Source of the DNA: Tupaia tana
Taxonomy: Eukaryota; Chordata; Mammalia; Scandentia; Tupaiidae
Length of the DNA stretch: 64,000 nt
Assembly: GCA_026018925.1 (NCBI GenBank)
Contig: JAKSZU010000020.1
Coordinates: 43,493,102 to 43,557,101 of the forward strand
Direction of reading: 5' to 3'
Part shown: positions 39,201-48,913 of the stretch, piece after piece
Layout: each line of letters starts with the position of its first letter
How positions within the stretch are numbered: position 1 is the first letter of the stretch
The notes under the pieces: generated by a model
What the model was told of the DNA's origin: nothing
Database searches by the model: none
The model's input: only the letters and a program-made list of their open reading frames with translations
Program-made: the position numbers and the translations under genes

Positions 39201-39408
39201 AGGGGGCCAGCGGGTGGCATGGTGGTTAAAGGTGCTGGGTTACCACATGGCCGACCACGGTTCGAGTCCTGGACCTGGGGGCTTGCTCTCTCACTTTTCC
39301 CTTTCTCTCTCTGTCTGTCTCTGCCTGGTCCAAATAATAATAATAATAATAATAACAAATGGAAATAAATAATTTTTAGAAGAATCCTTTAAAAAATTTT
39401 AAAAAAGA
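39201..39408 (+). mobile_element. SINE-B
   Basis: GGGGGCCAGCGGGTGGCATG head, GGTTCGAGTCCTGG B box, TGGTCCAAATAATAATAATA body end, long A/T tail. Confidence 0.93.
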
Positions 39409-39486
39409 AATATGATTCTAGACAAATAGCCAGTGCTTTTTCCAACTTCATTAACCAGTCACAGATTAAAAAATAAATTCATGTTT

Positions 39487-39748
39487 CTTTTTTTTTGGGA
39501 GAGGTTTTCGCTATAGGGCGCGTGCGCTCGCCAGACAGACAGAGAGAGACATAGAGACAGAAAGCGAGAAATCACCCCCCAGGGGGGATGGCCACGCCGC
39601 AATCCCTTCTCCTCCATTCTCCTCTTGGGATCTTGGGCACGCACGCACACGCACCCAGCATAAGTTTAAGCCGCTGGGTCCGGGACGCGAACTGCGGTCG
39701 ACTACGTGGGAGTCCAGCGACATAGCCATTACGCTAACTGCTGGTCCC
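39487..39748 (-). mobile_element. SINE-A, near consensus
   Basis: TTCGCTATAGGGCGCGTGCG, all CpGs of the tail retained, head complement GCTAACTGCTGGTCCC. CATGTTT on both sides. Confidence 0.95.
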
Positions 39749-40014
39749 AAAGCATGTTTTTTTTACCCTCCCAAATCCTTGGTTTCAGCCACATTATTGG
39801 CCTCAAATTTCATTCTCATTTGGTGTTCTATATATTTCAGCTCATTTCCCCTATCAAATATTAGTTAGGCCTGGATTTCCGAGCTTTAAGCCAAGGATTT
39901 AGTTTCCACATAAGATATTATGTTAAGCAGACTGACATTTATAACAACACCCTACTCCTAAACACCTGTACATCATACCACCAAAAACATTTCTAGTTTA
40001 CTTTCCTATTGTTA

Positions 40015-40255
40015 TTAATTTGCTGTAAGATACATGCACTCTGCAGAGAGCCAGTGAGAGAAAGTGAGAAAGCATGCCCGGCAGCAGGGGGTGGGGGATG
40101 GCCACGGGGCATGCAATTCCTTCTCCGTTATCTTCCTGGGATTTTGGACATACCTGAACATATACCCAGTGCGCTTTCAGTCTGCTGGGTCTGAGATGGT
40201 ATAGTCGGCCATGAGGGATCCAGCCACCTCAACCTCCACACCACTGGCTGGCCCA
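40015..40255 (-). mobile_element. SINE-P
   Basis: TAATTTGCTGTAAGATACAT tail, GGCATGCAATTCCTTCTCCG, head complement ACACCACTGGCTGGCCC. Confidence 0.82.
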
Positions 40256-40422
40256 ACTTTTAGAATCTTTTTATCCAAGATTCTGAGGTTGTTTCTACAA
40301 TTGGCTGATACCTCCTGTTACAAGTTATTCTCTGGGCTTTGACGTGTTGACCTGCTTTTCTAAGCTTCTTGTTCACTTGTGAAAGCACAAATGTAGGGCT
40401 TCTCAATGAAGTTCCACAATAT

Positions 40423-40622
40423 TGGGGGCCAGATGGCGGCTGAGCAGTAGAACACAATGCTCTACAAGGTAACCCCACATGGGAAGGTTCCGGTTCAAGT
40501 TTGGTAGACCTCCTAAACCAGGCCGGCAGAGGGTTGTGGGTGAATCATGGCATCACGCCCTGTTGGGGATATTCTCCTCTCTCTCTCTTTTTCTCCCTCA
40601 TGGAAGAAATAAATAAACTTTT
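40423..40622 (+). mobile_element. SINE-C
   Basis: GGGGGCCAGATGGCGGCTGA head, GTAACCCCACATGGGAAGGT, GGTTCAAGTTTGG B box, CATCACGCCCTGTTGGGGAT, CT body and AATAAATAAACTTTTT tail. Best-preserved SINE-C in the window. Confidence 0.75.
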
Positions 40623-40649
40623 TTTTTTTCTTTTATATAACTCAACCTT

Positions 40650-40730
40650 GGAGCCAGCAGGTGGCATGGTGGTTATGGTGCTGAACTCCTACATGGCCGA
40701 CCGTGGTTTGAGTCCCGGACCTGGTGGCTT

Positions 40731-40769
<39 letters not shown>

Positions 40770-40820
40770 GGCTGGGCAAATTAAATATATATATATATAA
40801 CATAAAATAATTCTTAAGAA
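40650..40820 (+). mobile_element. SINE-B with (CT)n and (TA)n
   Basis: GGAGCCAGCAGGTGGCATGG head, GGTTTGAGTCCCGGACC B box, (CT)n, GGCAAATTAAATATATATAT. Confidence 0.92.
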
Positions 40821-40894
40821 AAAATAAGACCTTTTCTTAAGAGGGGGAAGGTACGGTTTTGTTCCTGGTTTTGGTTGGTTGGTTCGTTTTTGTT

Positions 40895-41083
40895 TTAATT
40901 TGCCAGAGGGCTCTTGCGCTTCCTGGAAAAAGACTCAGAGAGAGGGAGTAAGAAGGATGGCCACAGACAACCCCTCCTCCTCGGCTCTCAGCATTCTGGG
41001 CATGCAAAATCTGGGTGGGGCTCCAGTCACAACGTCGGCCCTGTGAGGTCCAGTCACTTTAACTTCTAAGCCTCTGACTGGCC
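40895..41083 (-). mobile_element. SINE-P, diverged
   Basis: AATTTGCCAGAGGGCTCTTG tail, GATGGCCACAGACAACCCCT, head complement CTAAGCCTCTGACTGGCC. Confidence 0.7.
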
Positions 41084-41097
41084 TGGAACGTACTTTC

Positions 41098-41335
41098 TTA
41101 TGTTTTGCTAAAGAGCACATGAGCTTGCTGGAGAGGACACAGAGAGAAAGGGAGAGAGCACACCTGCATGGGTAATGACCACACCGCGACCCCTTCTCCG
41201 GCTCTCCTTTTGGGATTTTTGGGTACGCGTTCATGCACACTTGCAGGGCATATTTTTCAAACACTAGGTCTGAGACTTGAAACAGTCAGCCACATGGGAT
41301 CCAGCTGCCTCAACCAGTATGCCACTGGCTGGCCC
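41098..41335 (-). mobile_element. SINE-P
   Basis: TTTTGCTAAAGAGCACATGA, GTAATGACCACACCGCGACC, head complement TATGCCACTGGCTGGCCCC. Confidence 0.82.
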
Positions 41336-41353
41336 CACAAAGTACATTTTTAA

Positions 41354-41520
41354 GATGGAGCATTAGGTGGTGTGGTGGTTGTGATGCTGGACTCCCACAT
41401 GACCGGCCACGGTTCAGGTCTCGGACCTGGTGGCTTGCTTTCTCACTTTTCATTTGTCTCTCTCCTGTCAAATTAAAACAAATATAAATAACAAATAAAG
41501 TTAAATAAATTTTTAAAAAG
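41354..41520 (+). mobile_element. SINE-B
   Basis: GATGGAGCATTAGGTGGTGT head, GGTTCAGGTCTCGGACC B box, CTGTCAAATTAAAACAAATA, tail to AAAAAG. Confidence 0.9.
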
Positions 41521-41531
41521 AATGGTGTTTA

Positions 41532-41664
41532 CGAGCTAGCAGGTGATGTGGTGGCTCCCACATGGCCAATTGCAGCTTGAGTACTGGACCTGGAGGCTTG
41601 TTTTCTCACTTTTCCTTTCTTTCTCTCTGTCTTTGGTCAAATTAAAAAAATAATAATAATAATT
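41532..41664 (+). mobile_element. SINE-B with head deletion
   Basis: GAGCTAGCAGGTGATGTGGT is followed directly by GGCTCCCACATGGCC, losing about 16 nt, then TGGTCAAATTAAAAAAATAA. Confidence 0.88.
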
Positions 41665-42140
41665 GGGGCCGACAGGTGGCTTGGTGGTTAAAGGTGTTGG
41701 ACTCCGACATGGCCGACCCTGACTTGTGTCCTGGACCTGGCCACTTGCTTTCTCACTTTCCCTCTCGCTCTTTCTCTCTGTCTCTCTTTGGTCAAATTAA
41801 AAAATAATAATAATAAATGAAGTTAAATAAAATAAATCTTTGGGAACCAGCAGTTAGCGTAATGGCTATGTCGCTGGACTCCCACGTAGTCGATCGCGGT
41901 TCGCGTCCCGGACCCGGTGGCTTAGAACTCACGCCGGGCGCGTGTGCGTGCGTGCCCAAGATCCCGAGAGGAGAATGGAGGAGAAGGGATTGCGGCGTGA
42001 CCATCCCCTCTGGGGGGTGATTTCTCGCTTTCTGTCTCTATGTCTCTCTCTGTCTGTCTGGCGAGCGCACGCGCCCTATAGCGAAAAACCTCTCAAAAAA
42101 AAAAAATTAAATAAATAAATCTTTAAAAATATATATTAAA
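41665..42140 (+). mobile_element. SINE-B with SINE-A in its tail
   Basis: GGGGCCGACAGGTGGCTTGG head and TGGTCAAATTAAAAAATAAT; third SINE-B of a plus-strand series. Its tail is split at 41841 by a SINE-A and continues at 42107. Confidence 0.9.
41842..42106 (+). mobile_element. SINE-A, near consensus, nested
   Basis: GGGAACCAGCAGTTAGCGTA head, AGCGAAAAACCTCTC tail. TAAATAAAATAAATCTTT before and TAAATAAATAAATCTTT after form the TSD. Confidence 0.95.
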
Positions 42141-42149
42141 AAAAAAAAC

Positions 42150-42227
42150 TATGCACATGTGCCCAGAGTGATTTTCAAAAAAATAAATAAATAAAGTGAA
42201 ATAAAGAATTCCTTTTTTAAAAAAAAA
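42150..42227. mobile_element. Mosaic of SINE-P middle and SINE-B tail
   Basis: GCACATGTGCCCAGAGTGATTTTC (landmark TGTGCCCAGAGTGATTTTC, minus-strand P) joins AATAAATAAATAAAGTGAAA (plus-strand B tail). Confidence 0.5.
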
Positions 42228-42242
42228 AAGATGCAGTGTTTA

Positions 42243-42440
42243 GGCGCCAGTAGGTGGCCTGGTGGTTAAGGTGCCGGACTCCCACATGATCAACTACAGT
42301 TTGAGTCCTGGGCCTGGAGGCTTGCTATTTCACTCTTTCTCCCTCTCTCTGTCTTTCTCTGGTAAGCACATGAGCTCTATAGTAAAACAATAATAATAAT
42401 AATAATAATAATAAATAATATGAAATAAATAATTCTAGAA
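42243..42440 (+). mobile_element. SINE-B with long-SINE-type tail and TSD
   Basis: GGCGCCAGTAGGTGGCCTGG head, CTGGTAAGCACATGAGCTCT tail of A/P type, then (AAT)n. AAAGATGCAGTGTTT and AAAGATGCAGTATTT flank it. Confidence 0.9.
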
Positions 42441-42455
42441 AAAGATGCAGTATTT

Positions 42456-43016
42456 GGTACTCTTTAAGAAGACTTTGGAGGTATATGGCATATAAGTGAC
42501 TCATGAAATATCTTTGAAAAAGAGTGATTGCTTTTCTGTAACAGAAAAGTGCTATTAATATTTAATATTTATTTAAAAATGCGATTAATATTTCAAGTGC
42601 TACTTTGCATATATGAGAAATAAACCAATGAGGGCATGGGGGCACTTGGATCCAGGACTAAAATGCTAGACTTTTAACCCTTACTCCTCTTCACTGAATT
42701 TTAATGATCTTTCAAAGAAATGCTTTTATTACTATTAATAGTAAAGTGTTTGCATCACACGTATGATGATAGTATTTGCTGAATGAAAAATAGCTATAAA
42801 ATGATGTTAAAATATATCATATTCAGTTTCATTTTATCCTAGACATTTTATTTAAGTCCGTTAAATACTTTTCCGTGAAGCACTTAGTAGGATCTCAGCT
42901 CCACCCTTCTCCTCCCCCTGGAATATGTAACACCACGCTGCCTACCGTGGTCTTACGCATTGCCTAAGCCTCGGTCTCTCCCAGTCTTCCTGCCAGGTTG
43001 CTCCAGGATTTCTGCT
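42456..43016. other. AT-rich unique sequence
   Basis: Repeated short phrases (ATTAATATTT, CTATTAATA) but no recognised element or gene. Confidence 0.4.
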
Positions 43017-43260
43017 TTTGTTTTGTTTCTGCTATAAGGCACATGCACTTGCCAGACAGAGACAGAGAGCGGGAAAGTGAGCAGTCACCTCGGGGCGGGG
43101 GGTGACCACCCCCCAATCCCTTCTCCTCCAGTCTCCCTTCATAATTGTGCACCTACACGCATGTGCCCAGAGTGATTTTCAAGCTGTCAGATCTGGGACT
43201 TGAACCACAAGCCATTCATGTAGGATCCAGCGCCTTCACCTTCATGCCACCTGCCGGTCC
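43017..43260 (-). mobile_element. SINE-P
   Basis: GTTTCTGCTATAAGGCACAT tail, CCCCCCAATCCCTTCTCCTC, head complement ATGCCACCTGCCGGTCC. Confidence 0.88.
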
Positions 43261-43368
43261 TGTTCCAAATTTTTATAGCTACTAGTTCATGCCTTTACCA
43301 TAGCTTATTCTGAAGAAACATTTGTATACATCCCAAATTTTCTTTTTAGAGAGCTGATACCAAATCTT

Positions 43369-43622
43369 TTTTTTTTCTTTTGGAGAGGTTTTTTTGTTAT
43401 AGGGCACGTATATTCACCAGAAAGTCAGACAGAGACAGAAAGCTAGAAATCACCCCCCAGGGGATGGCTATGCCGCAATCTCTTCTCCACTTTCCTCTCA
43501 GGATCTTGGACACGCACGCACATGTGCCCAGTGTGAGTTTAAGCCACCAGGTCCGGGACTCGAACCACAGTCAGCTACATGGGAGTCCAGCGACATAGCC
43601 ATTACACCAACTGCTGGTCCCC
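43369..43622 (-). mobile_element. SINE-A with TSD
   Basis: TTTGGAGAGGTTTTTTTGTT tail, head complement ACACCAACTGCTGGTCCC. ACCAAATCTT at 43359-43368 and 43626-43635. Confidence 0.94.
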
Positions 43623-43639
43623 TGGACCAAATCTTAAGT

Positions 43640-43876
43640 GTTTTCGTTTTTAATTGCTATAGAGAGCGTGTATTTGCCAGAGAGAGAGAGAGTACCCTGC
43701 CATGGGTCATCGTCATGCCGCAGGCCCTTCTCCTCTATTTCTCCATCTCACTGGAACTTGGGCACCCACACACATGCTCCCAGCCATGTTTTTTAAGTTG
43801 TTAGGTCTAGAATTGCAGCTGCAGTTGGTCATGTGGGATCTGACTACCTTAACCACTGGGTTATGGGGCTGGCCCA
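43640..43876 (-). mobile_element. SINE-P
   Basis: TTAATTGCTATAGAGAGCGT tail, CATCGTCATGCCGCAGGCCC, head complement ACTGGGTTATGGGGCTGGCC. Confidence 0.8.
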
Positions 43877-43944
43877 AAACTCTTACCATTTTACATAAAA
43901 ACCCTACTTTGCTAAAATTCCATTCATTTTTGCAAATTGATAAC

Positions 43945-44006
43945 AGAGAGAGGGGAGAGAGAGAGAACGAAAGGAAAGAAAAGAGGGAGGGAGAGCGAGA
44001 AAGAAC
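43945..44006. repeat. GA-rich low-complexity tract
   Basis: GAGAGAGGGGAGAGAGAGAG to AGCGAGAAAGAACC, purines on the plus strand. Confidence 0.9.
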
Positions 44007-44255
44007 CTGTTGCAGACCACAGTGAATTAGGCAAGGGAGATGAGAGGAAGGGAGGGGTCTCTGCGTTGACCGTGTCCCCTGCTAGCAGACTCGGTGATCT
44101 ACCAAAACACACATTACAGGGAGGAATTTCACCAAATCTCTTCTCAAATTCCTAAGAATGCTCTTATTTTTTATTTCTTTTTTTTTTTTTTTTTCAACAT
44201 GAGAAGCAAGCATGAAAATGAGCACTAGTTTAGATGACTTAGGAAAACTATAAGA

Positions 44256-44500
44256 AGGGCTGGCTCCGCGGTGCAGGAGCAAAGCACTGCTTAGGAGAAA
44301 CTGGATCCCCGCAGCAGCCAAGGTTCAAATTCCAGCCCAGTCCGCCTGGGACATGCTGGCTGCCTGACTGCCCAGGGTCTGAGAGGGGACTCAGGGAGGC
44401 CGGACCCAGGAAGGCGCTCTTCTTGGCTGCCCTCTTACTTTCACTTGTGTACGCATGCAGCCTACCATGAGAAAAAGGAAGAAAAAAAAAGAAATAAGAA
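44256..44500 (+). mobile_element. SINE-P variant
   Basis: AGGGCTGGCTCCGCGGTGCA head, GGTTCAAATTCCAGCCC B box, GTACGCATGCAGCCTACCAT tail and A/G-rich end; the body is diverged. Confidence 0.65.
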
Positions 44501-44519
44501 AAAAAAAAAAAAAACAGTG

Positions 44520-44536
44520 AGGGCTAGCAGGTGGCT
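44520..44536 (+). mobile_element. 17-nt SINE head stub
   Basis: GGGCTAGCAGGTGGCTT is a SINE 5' end cut off by the following minus-strand SINE-A. Confidence 0.5.
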
Positions 44537-44539
44537 TTC

Positions 44540-44794
44540 TTTCTTTTTTTTTTTTTTTAAGAGATTTTTGCTATAGGGCGCATGTGCTCACTGGAAAGAC
44601 AGAGACAGAAAGCGAGAAATCACCCCCCAGGGGGGATGGCCACGCCGCAATCCCTTCTCCTCCATTCTCCTCTCGGGATCCTGGGCACACACACACACGC
44701 GCCCGGCGTGAATTTAAGCCACCGGTCCGGGACTCGAACCACGGTTGACTACGTGGGAGTCCAGCGACATAGCCATTACGCTAACTGCTGGTCC
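44540..44794 (-). mobile_element. SINE-A
   Basis: TTTTAAGAGATTTTTGCTAT tail, CACCCCCCAGGGGGG, head complement GCTAACTGCTGGTCC. Confidence 0.94.
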
Positions 44795-44810
44795 TAAATA
44801 ATAGTGACTA

Positions 44811-45044
44811 TTTCTTTTTTTGGAGAGGTTTTTGCTATAGGGAGTGCGCGCACCAGAAAGACAGAAACAGAGAGACAGAAAGCAAGAAATCACCCCCTGG
44901 GGGATGGCCACGCTGCAATCCCTTCTTCTTCTTCTCAGGATCTTGGGCACGCATACACACTCAGTGTGAGTTTAAGCCACTGGGCCTGGGATTCGAACCA
45001 CAGTGGACTACATGGGAGTCCAGCCACATAGCCATTATGGTCCC
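44811..45044 (-). mobile_element. SINE-A, head joined to inverted SINE-P
   Basis: TTTTTGGAGAGGTTTTTGCT tail, GGAGTGCGCGCACCAG, TAGCCATTATGGTCCC at right: the CTAACTGCT segment is lost at the joint. Confidence 0.9.
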
Positions 45045-45285
45045 AGTGGCGTGGTATTTAAGATGCTGGATTCCCACATAACTGACCATGGTTCAAGTTC
45101 CAGACCTGGCGGCTTAAAAATCATGCATGGGCACCTAGAATCCCAAGAGAAGAATGGAGGAAAGGGATGGCAGAGTGGCTGCCCCCTTGGGGAGTGACTT
45201 CTCACTTTCCCTCTCTCTATCTTTCTATCTCTTCTCTGGCAAGCACTAGCACCCTATGTCAAAAATCTAAAAAATAAATGAACAA
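45045..45285 (+). mobile_element. SINE-P, head-to-head with the preceding SINE-A
   Basis: Begins AGTGGCGTGGTATTTAAGAT without the GGGCCAGCAGG start, then GGTTCAAGTTCCAG, GGGCACCTAGAATCCC and GCACCCTATGTCAAAAATC. Confidence 0.88.
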
Positions 45286-45339
45286 ATAAAAATAAGAAAT
45301 AGCTTTTTTTAAAAAAAAAAAAAGAAAAGGGGGGGGGGA

Positions 45340-45585
45340 GGGGGACCAGCCTGTGGCATGGTGGTTAGGTGGCTGGATCCCACGTGGTCAACAGCGTGGT
45401 TCAAGTCCTGGAGCTAGTGGCTTGAAAACACTCCAGGTGCTTATGAGTGCATGCCCAAATCCCGAGAAGAGAATGGAGGAGAAAGGACTGCAGCATGGCC
45501 ATCCCTCCTGCGGGTGCCTTTTCACTTTCCCTCTTTCTGTCTCCCTCCAATGAGTGGACGTGCCTTGTAGAGGGGAAAAAAAAAA
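45340..45585 (+). mobile_element. SINE-P
   Basis: GGGGACCAGCCTGTGGCATG head after a G9 run, GGTTCAAGTCCTGG B box, GGACGTGCCTTGTAGAGGGG tail. Confidence 0.88.
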
Positions 45586-46158
45586 GACTATAACAATAAC
45601 AAGAGGAAAATTGTGGGATTGGATTTTAGTTGTCAGAGAAATCCTGATGCTACACTTGAAGGTCCCCTGACTTGTGATGGATTTAAACTGAAGGGTGAGG
45701 TTTTTTGTTCTGTTTTGTTTACAATGAGTCAGTGAGCTGCTGTTATTTTTATTATTTTTTTCTTTTTAAAGAAACAAGTTGAAATATATAGGTAGAAAAA
45801 ATTTTTATAAAAGATAATAGTAGCCATTTGAGGCGGGAAAACAAGCGAGCTTTGCTGTGCGGCATCTCAGGGCAACACAATGTGGTGCACTAGGTAAGCC
45901 CTCTAACTCAAGTTGCCCTACATTTTAAAACAAAAATACCTAGAAATCAATGAGTAGCACAGAAAGGAGGGAGAGCAGGAAAGGAAAGGAGGAAGGACAG
46001 GCAGGAAAAAAAGAAGCAAAAGAAAGAAAAAGAGAGGAAAGAAAGGAAGGGAGGGAGGAGAGATGGAAGAAAGAAGAAAGAAAATCTATTTGGAACAGCG
46101 AGAGCCTTAAAAGAAACGTGAAAAAATGAACAAGAGTGGTAATATAATAAGAAACTTA
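45586..46158. other. Unique sequence with purine tract
   Basis: 45960-46085 is an A/G-rich run (GGAAAGGAAAGGAGGAAGGA and similar). The rest is unrecognised. Confidence 0.45.
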
Positions 46159-46400
46159 GGGGCTAGAGATGGTGTAGTGGTTATGTTGCTGGATTTCCAC
46201 ACGGCTGACCAAGGTTCAAGTCCTGGCCTGGTGGCTTGACATGTGCGTGCCCAAGATCCCCAGGAGAGAAGGGAGGAGAAGGGCTGACGCTGTGGTCAGA
46301 CACCGAGGGTGATTTCACGCTTTCCCTCTCACTGTCTCTGTCTCTTCCCCCTCCCTCTCACCCCACCACCCTACAAGCGCATGTGCCCTAAGGCAAAAAC

Positions 46401-46431
<31 letters not shown>

Positions 46432-46432
46432 C
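46159..46432 (+). mobile_element. SINE-A/P intermediate
   Basis: GGGGCTAGAGATGGTGTAGT head, GGTTCAAGTCCTGGCC B box, GGCTTGACATGTGCGTGCCC and CATGTGCCCTAAGGCAAAAA with about 25 A. Confidence 0.85.
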
Positions 46433-46449
46433 GAAAAGCTTTCATTGAG

Positions 46450-46670
46450 TGGGCCAGCCCAAGGCCGGTGGTTAAGGGGACCAGATCCCACGTGGCCAGC
46501 CGCACAGGCTGAGCCCAGATCTTGGGAGCACACCTAGTGTGTGTGTGCCCCAAACCCTGACCGGGTGGAGAAAGGAAGGGAGAGCGTGAGTGAGTACTGG
46601 GAGGAACTTTCTCCCTCTCCCTCTTTGTCTCTCTGTGGCAAGTGCATGAACCTTCTGGTAAATTAAAAAA
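46450..46670 (+). mobile_element. SINE-P
   Basis: GGGCCAGCCCAAGGCCGGTG head, GATCCCACGTGGCCAGCC, GTGTGTGTGCCCCAAACC, GCATGAACCTTCTGGTAAAT tail. Confidence 0.82.
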
Positions 46671-46910
46671 CCTTTTTTACAAAGAGCGTCTAAACAAACA
46701 TACCTGTTAATATGAGGGGCCGTAGTCCCCAGTTTGCACAGCAGCAGAGATGACAGCAGGTGTGTGGGCTGGGGGCTCACCTACGGCCACAGCAAAGTGA
46801 ACAGTCCTCAGTCTGTCCTGTTCTCAGAGGAAAACCTAAGCGTAAGAAAAGTTGTTCATGTGAAAAAAACCTAAGGAGAATAATAAACAAATAAAAATTC
46901 TTAAAAAAGG

Positions 46911-47072
46911 GCAGGGGGGCAGGTGGCGTGGTGGGCAAGGCGCTGGGTTCCCACACGGCGGACAGCTGTTTCAGTCCCGGACCTGGCGGCTTTCTCACTC
47001 TCCCTCTCTCTTTCTCTGGTAAAACTCGTATTAAAAAAATAACAATAACTAAATAAATAATTCTTTAAAAAC
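46911..47072 (+). mobile_element. SINE-B
   Basis: GCAGGGGGGCAGGTGGCGTG head, GTTTCAGTCCCGGACC B box, TCTGGTAAAACTCGTATTAA, AATAATTCTTTAAAAA tail. Confidence 0.88.
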
Positions 47073-47366
47073 GCAAAAGTTGTTACATCATTATTGATAC
47101 AACCCACATTACATGTTTAAAACAATACAATTAAAAACCTAAAAAGAATCAAATGGTATCATCCTTTTGTATTTCTTGAGTTCGGTACGATTAGATAGGT
47201 TACATTAATATCAGGTTAAATCAATCTCGTATTTCTCATTCCTAAAGTATTTGCCAAACTTGGCAAGTAAAAACCCAGGAAAAGTAAAAGTAATCCTATA
47301 CCATTTTATTTATTCAGACTTGCAGAGATGTAAAAAGATAGAAGTCTTCAAAAAAAACAGAAGGAA
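47073..47366. other. Unique AT-rich sequence
   Basis: Nothing recognised. Confidence 0.4.
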
Positions 47367-47548
47367 GGGGCCGGCAGGTGGAGTGGGGGTTGAGGCGCTG
47401 CACTCCCACGTGGCTGACCACGGTTCAAGCCCCGGACCTGGAGGCTTGCTTTCTCACTCTCCCTTTCTCTCAGTCTGTCTCTCTCTGGTCAAAATTGAAG
47501 AATAATGATAATAAATATAATTAAAAATAAATAAATCTTAAAAAAAGG
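47367..47548 (+). mobile_element. SINE-B
   Basis: GGGGCCGGCAGGTGGAGTGG head, GGTTCAAGCCCCGGACC B box, TGGTCAAAATTGAAGAATAA tail. Confidence 0.93.
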
Positions 47549-47751
47549 AAAATCTCATCTGTAATACCCATGATCTTTATCAATGACATGCTCTCAAATA
47601 ATTACGTAATATGCAGAACCTGCTTCTGAAGTCTTATTTATCATTTTTGTTACATTGTATTTTGAAACACAGAAACTATCATGTAGTGTTTTATACACAG
47701 CTGCCCAATTTTGACTCTGGGAAAGTAAGGCTTTCAGTTCTGAAAGATGTT

Positions 47752-47864
47752 GGGTTTTTGTGGGTTTTTTTGTTTTTGTTTTTTCTTTTGAGAAGTTTTT
47801 GCTATAGGGCATGTGCGCTTGCCAGAAAGAGAGAGACAGAGTAACAGGAAGCGAGAAATCACCT

Positions 47865-47900
<36 letters not shown>

Positions 47901-48062
47901 GGCCACGCCGCAATCCCTTCTCCTCCATTCTTCTCTCGGGATCTTGGGCACGCACGCACGCACACGCACCTGGCGTGAGTTTAAGCCACCGGGTCTAGGA
48001 CTTGAACCACAGTGGGCTACATGGGAGTCCAGCGACATAGCCATTACTCCATCTGCTGGTCC
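47752..48062 (-). mobile_element. SINE-A carrying a 34-nt G run
   Basis: Tail CTTTTGAGAAGTTTTTGCTA; the palindrome is replaced by CACCTC followed by G34 at 47866-47899; head complement TCCATCTGCTGGTCCC. CTGAAAGATGTT (47740) and CTGAAAGACGTT (48063) form the TSD. Confidence 0.95.
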
Positions 48063-48074
48063 CTGAAAGACGTT

Positions 48075-48327
48075 TTTTTAGAGCGAGATTTTTTCTGTAG
48101 GGCACGTGTGCTTGTCAGAGAGACAAAGAAAGAGAGACAGAGAGAAAAAAGGCAAGAAATCACACACACTCACCCCTGGGGCGTGGGGGCGGCCACGCCA
48201 CAATCCCTTCTCCACCCTCGCGTACACACACACCCAGCAGGAGTTTCAAGCCACCGGGTCCAGAACTCAGACCGCACTCGGCTGTATAGGAGTCCAAGAC
48301 CTCAACTGCCACGCTACTTGTTGGCCC
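48075..48327 (-). mobile_element. SINE-P/A sharing the same target site
   Basis: TTTTTTCTGTAGGGCACGTG tail, GGCCACGCCACAATCCCTTC, head complement CTACTTGTTGGCCCC, then a third CTGAAAGA at 48328. Confidence 0.88.
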
Positions 48328-48357
48328 CCTGAAAGATCACTTTAAAAATAGGTACAG

Positions 48358-48633
48358 GGGGCCAGCAGTTAGCGTAATGGCTATGTTGCGGGACTCCCAT
48401 GTAGTCGACTGCAGTTCGAGTCCCAGACCTGGCAGCTTAAACTCACACCGGGCATGTGTGTGTGTACCCAAGATCCCAAGAGGAGAATGGAGGAGAAGGG
48501 ATTGTAGCGTGGCCGTCCCCCCCTGGGGAGTGATTTCTCTCTTTCTGTCTCTCTGTCTCTCTCTGTCTTTCTGGTGAGCACACATGCCCTATAGCAAAAC
48601 CCTCTCCAAAAAAAAAAAAAAAAAAAAAAAAAA
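48358..48633 (+). mobile_element. SINE-A
   Basis: GGGGGCCAGCAGTTAGCGTA head, GCAGTTCGAGTCCCAG B box, tail CTATAGCAAAACCCTCTCC with about 25 A. Confidence 0.94.
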
Positions 48634-48645
48634 AATGTACGAAGG

Positions 48646-48899
48646 GGGACCAGCAGACGGCATAATGGCTATGTTACTGGATTCCCACACAGTCAACCGT
48701 GGCTCAAGTCCTGGACCCAGCAACTTAAAAGTCATGCCAGGCATGTGTGCGTGCGTGCCCAAGATCCCAAGAGGAGAATGGAAGAGAAGGGATTGCGGTG
48801 TGGCCATCCCCCCAGGAGGTGATTTCTCACTTTCTGTCTATCTGTCTCTCTGGTGAGTGCATACACCCCACAGCAAACAGCTTTCTTAAAAAAAAAAAA
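48646..48899 (+). mobile_element. SINE-A, diverged, next in series
   Basis: GGGGACCAGCAGACGGCATA head, GGCTCAAGTCCTGGACCC B box, tail CACCCCACAGCAAACAGC plus A-run. Confidence 0.92.
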
Positions 48900-48913
48900 A
48901 AAAGTATATAGAG

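Noticed and set aside
45860-45935. Possible further SINE-C copy
   Set aside because: Only CACAATGTGGTGCACTAGGTAAG is reminiscent; B box and 3' landmarks are missing.
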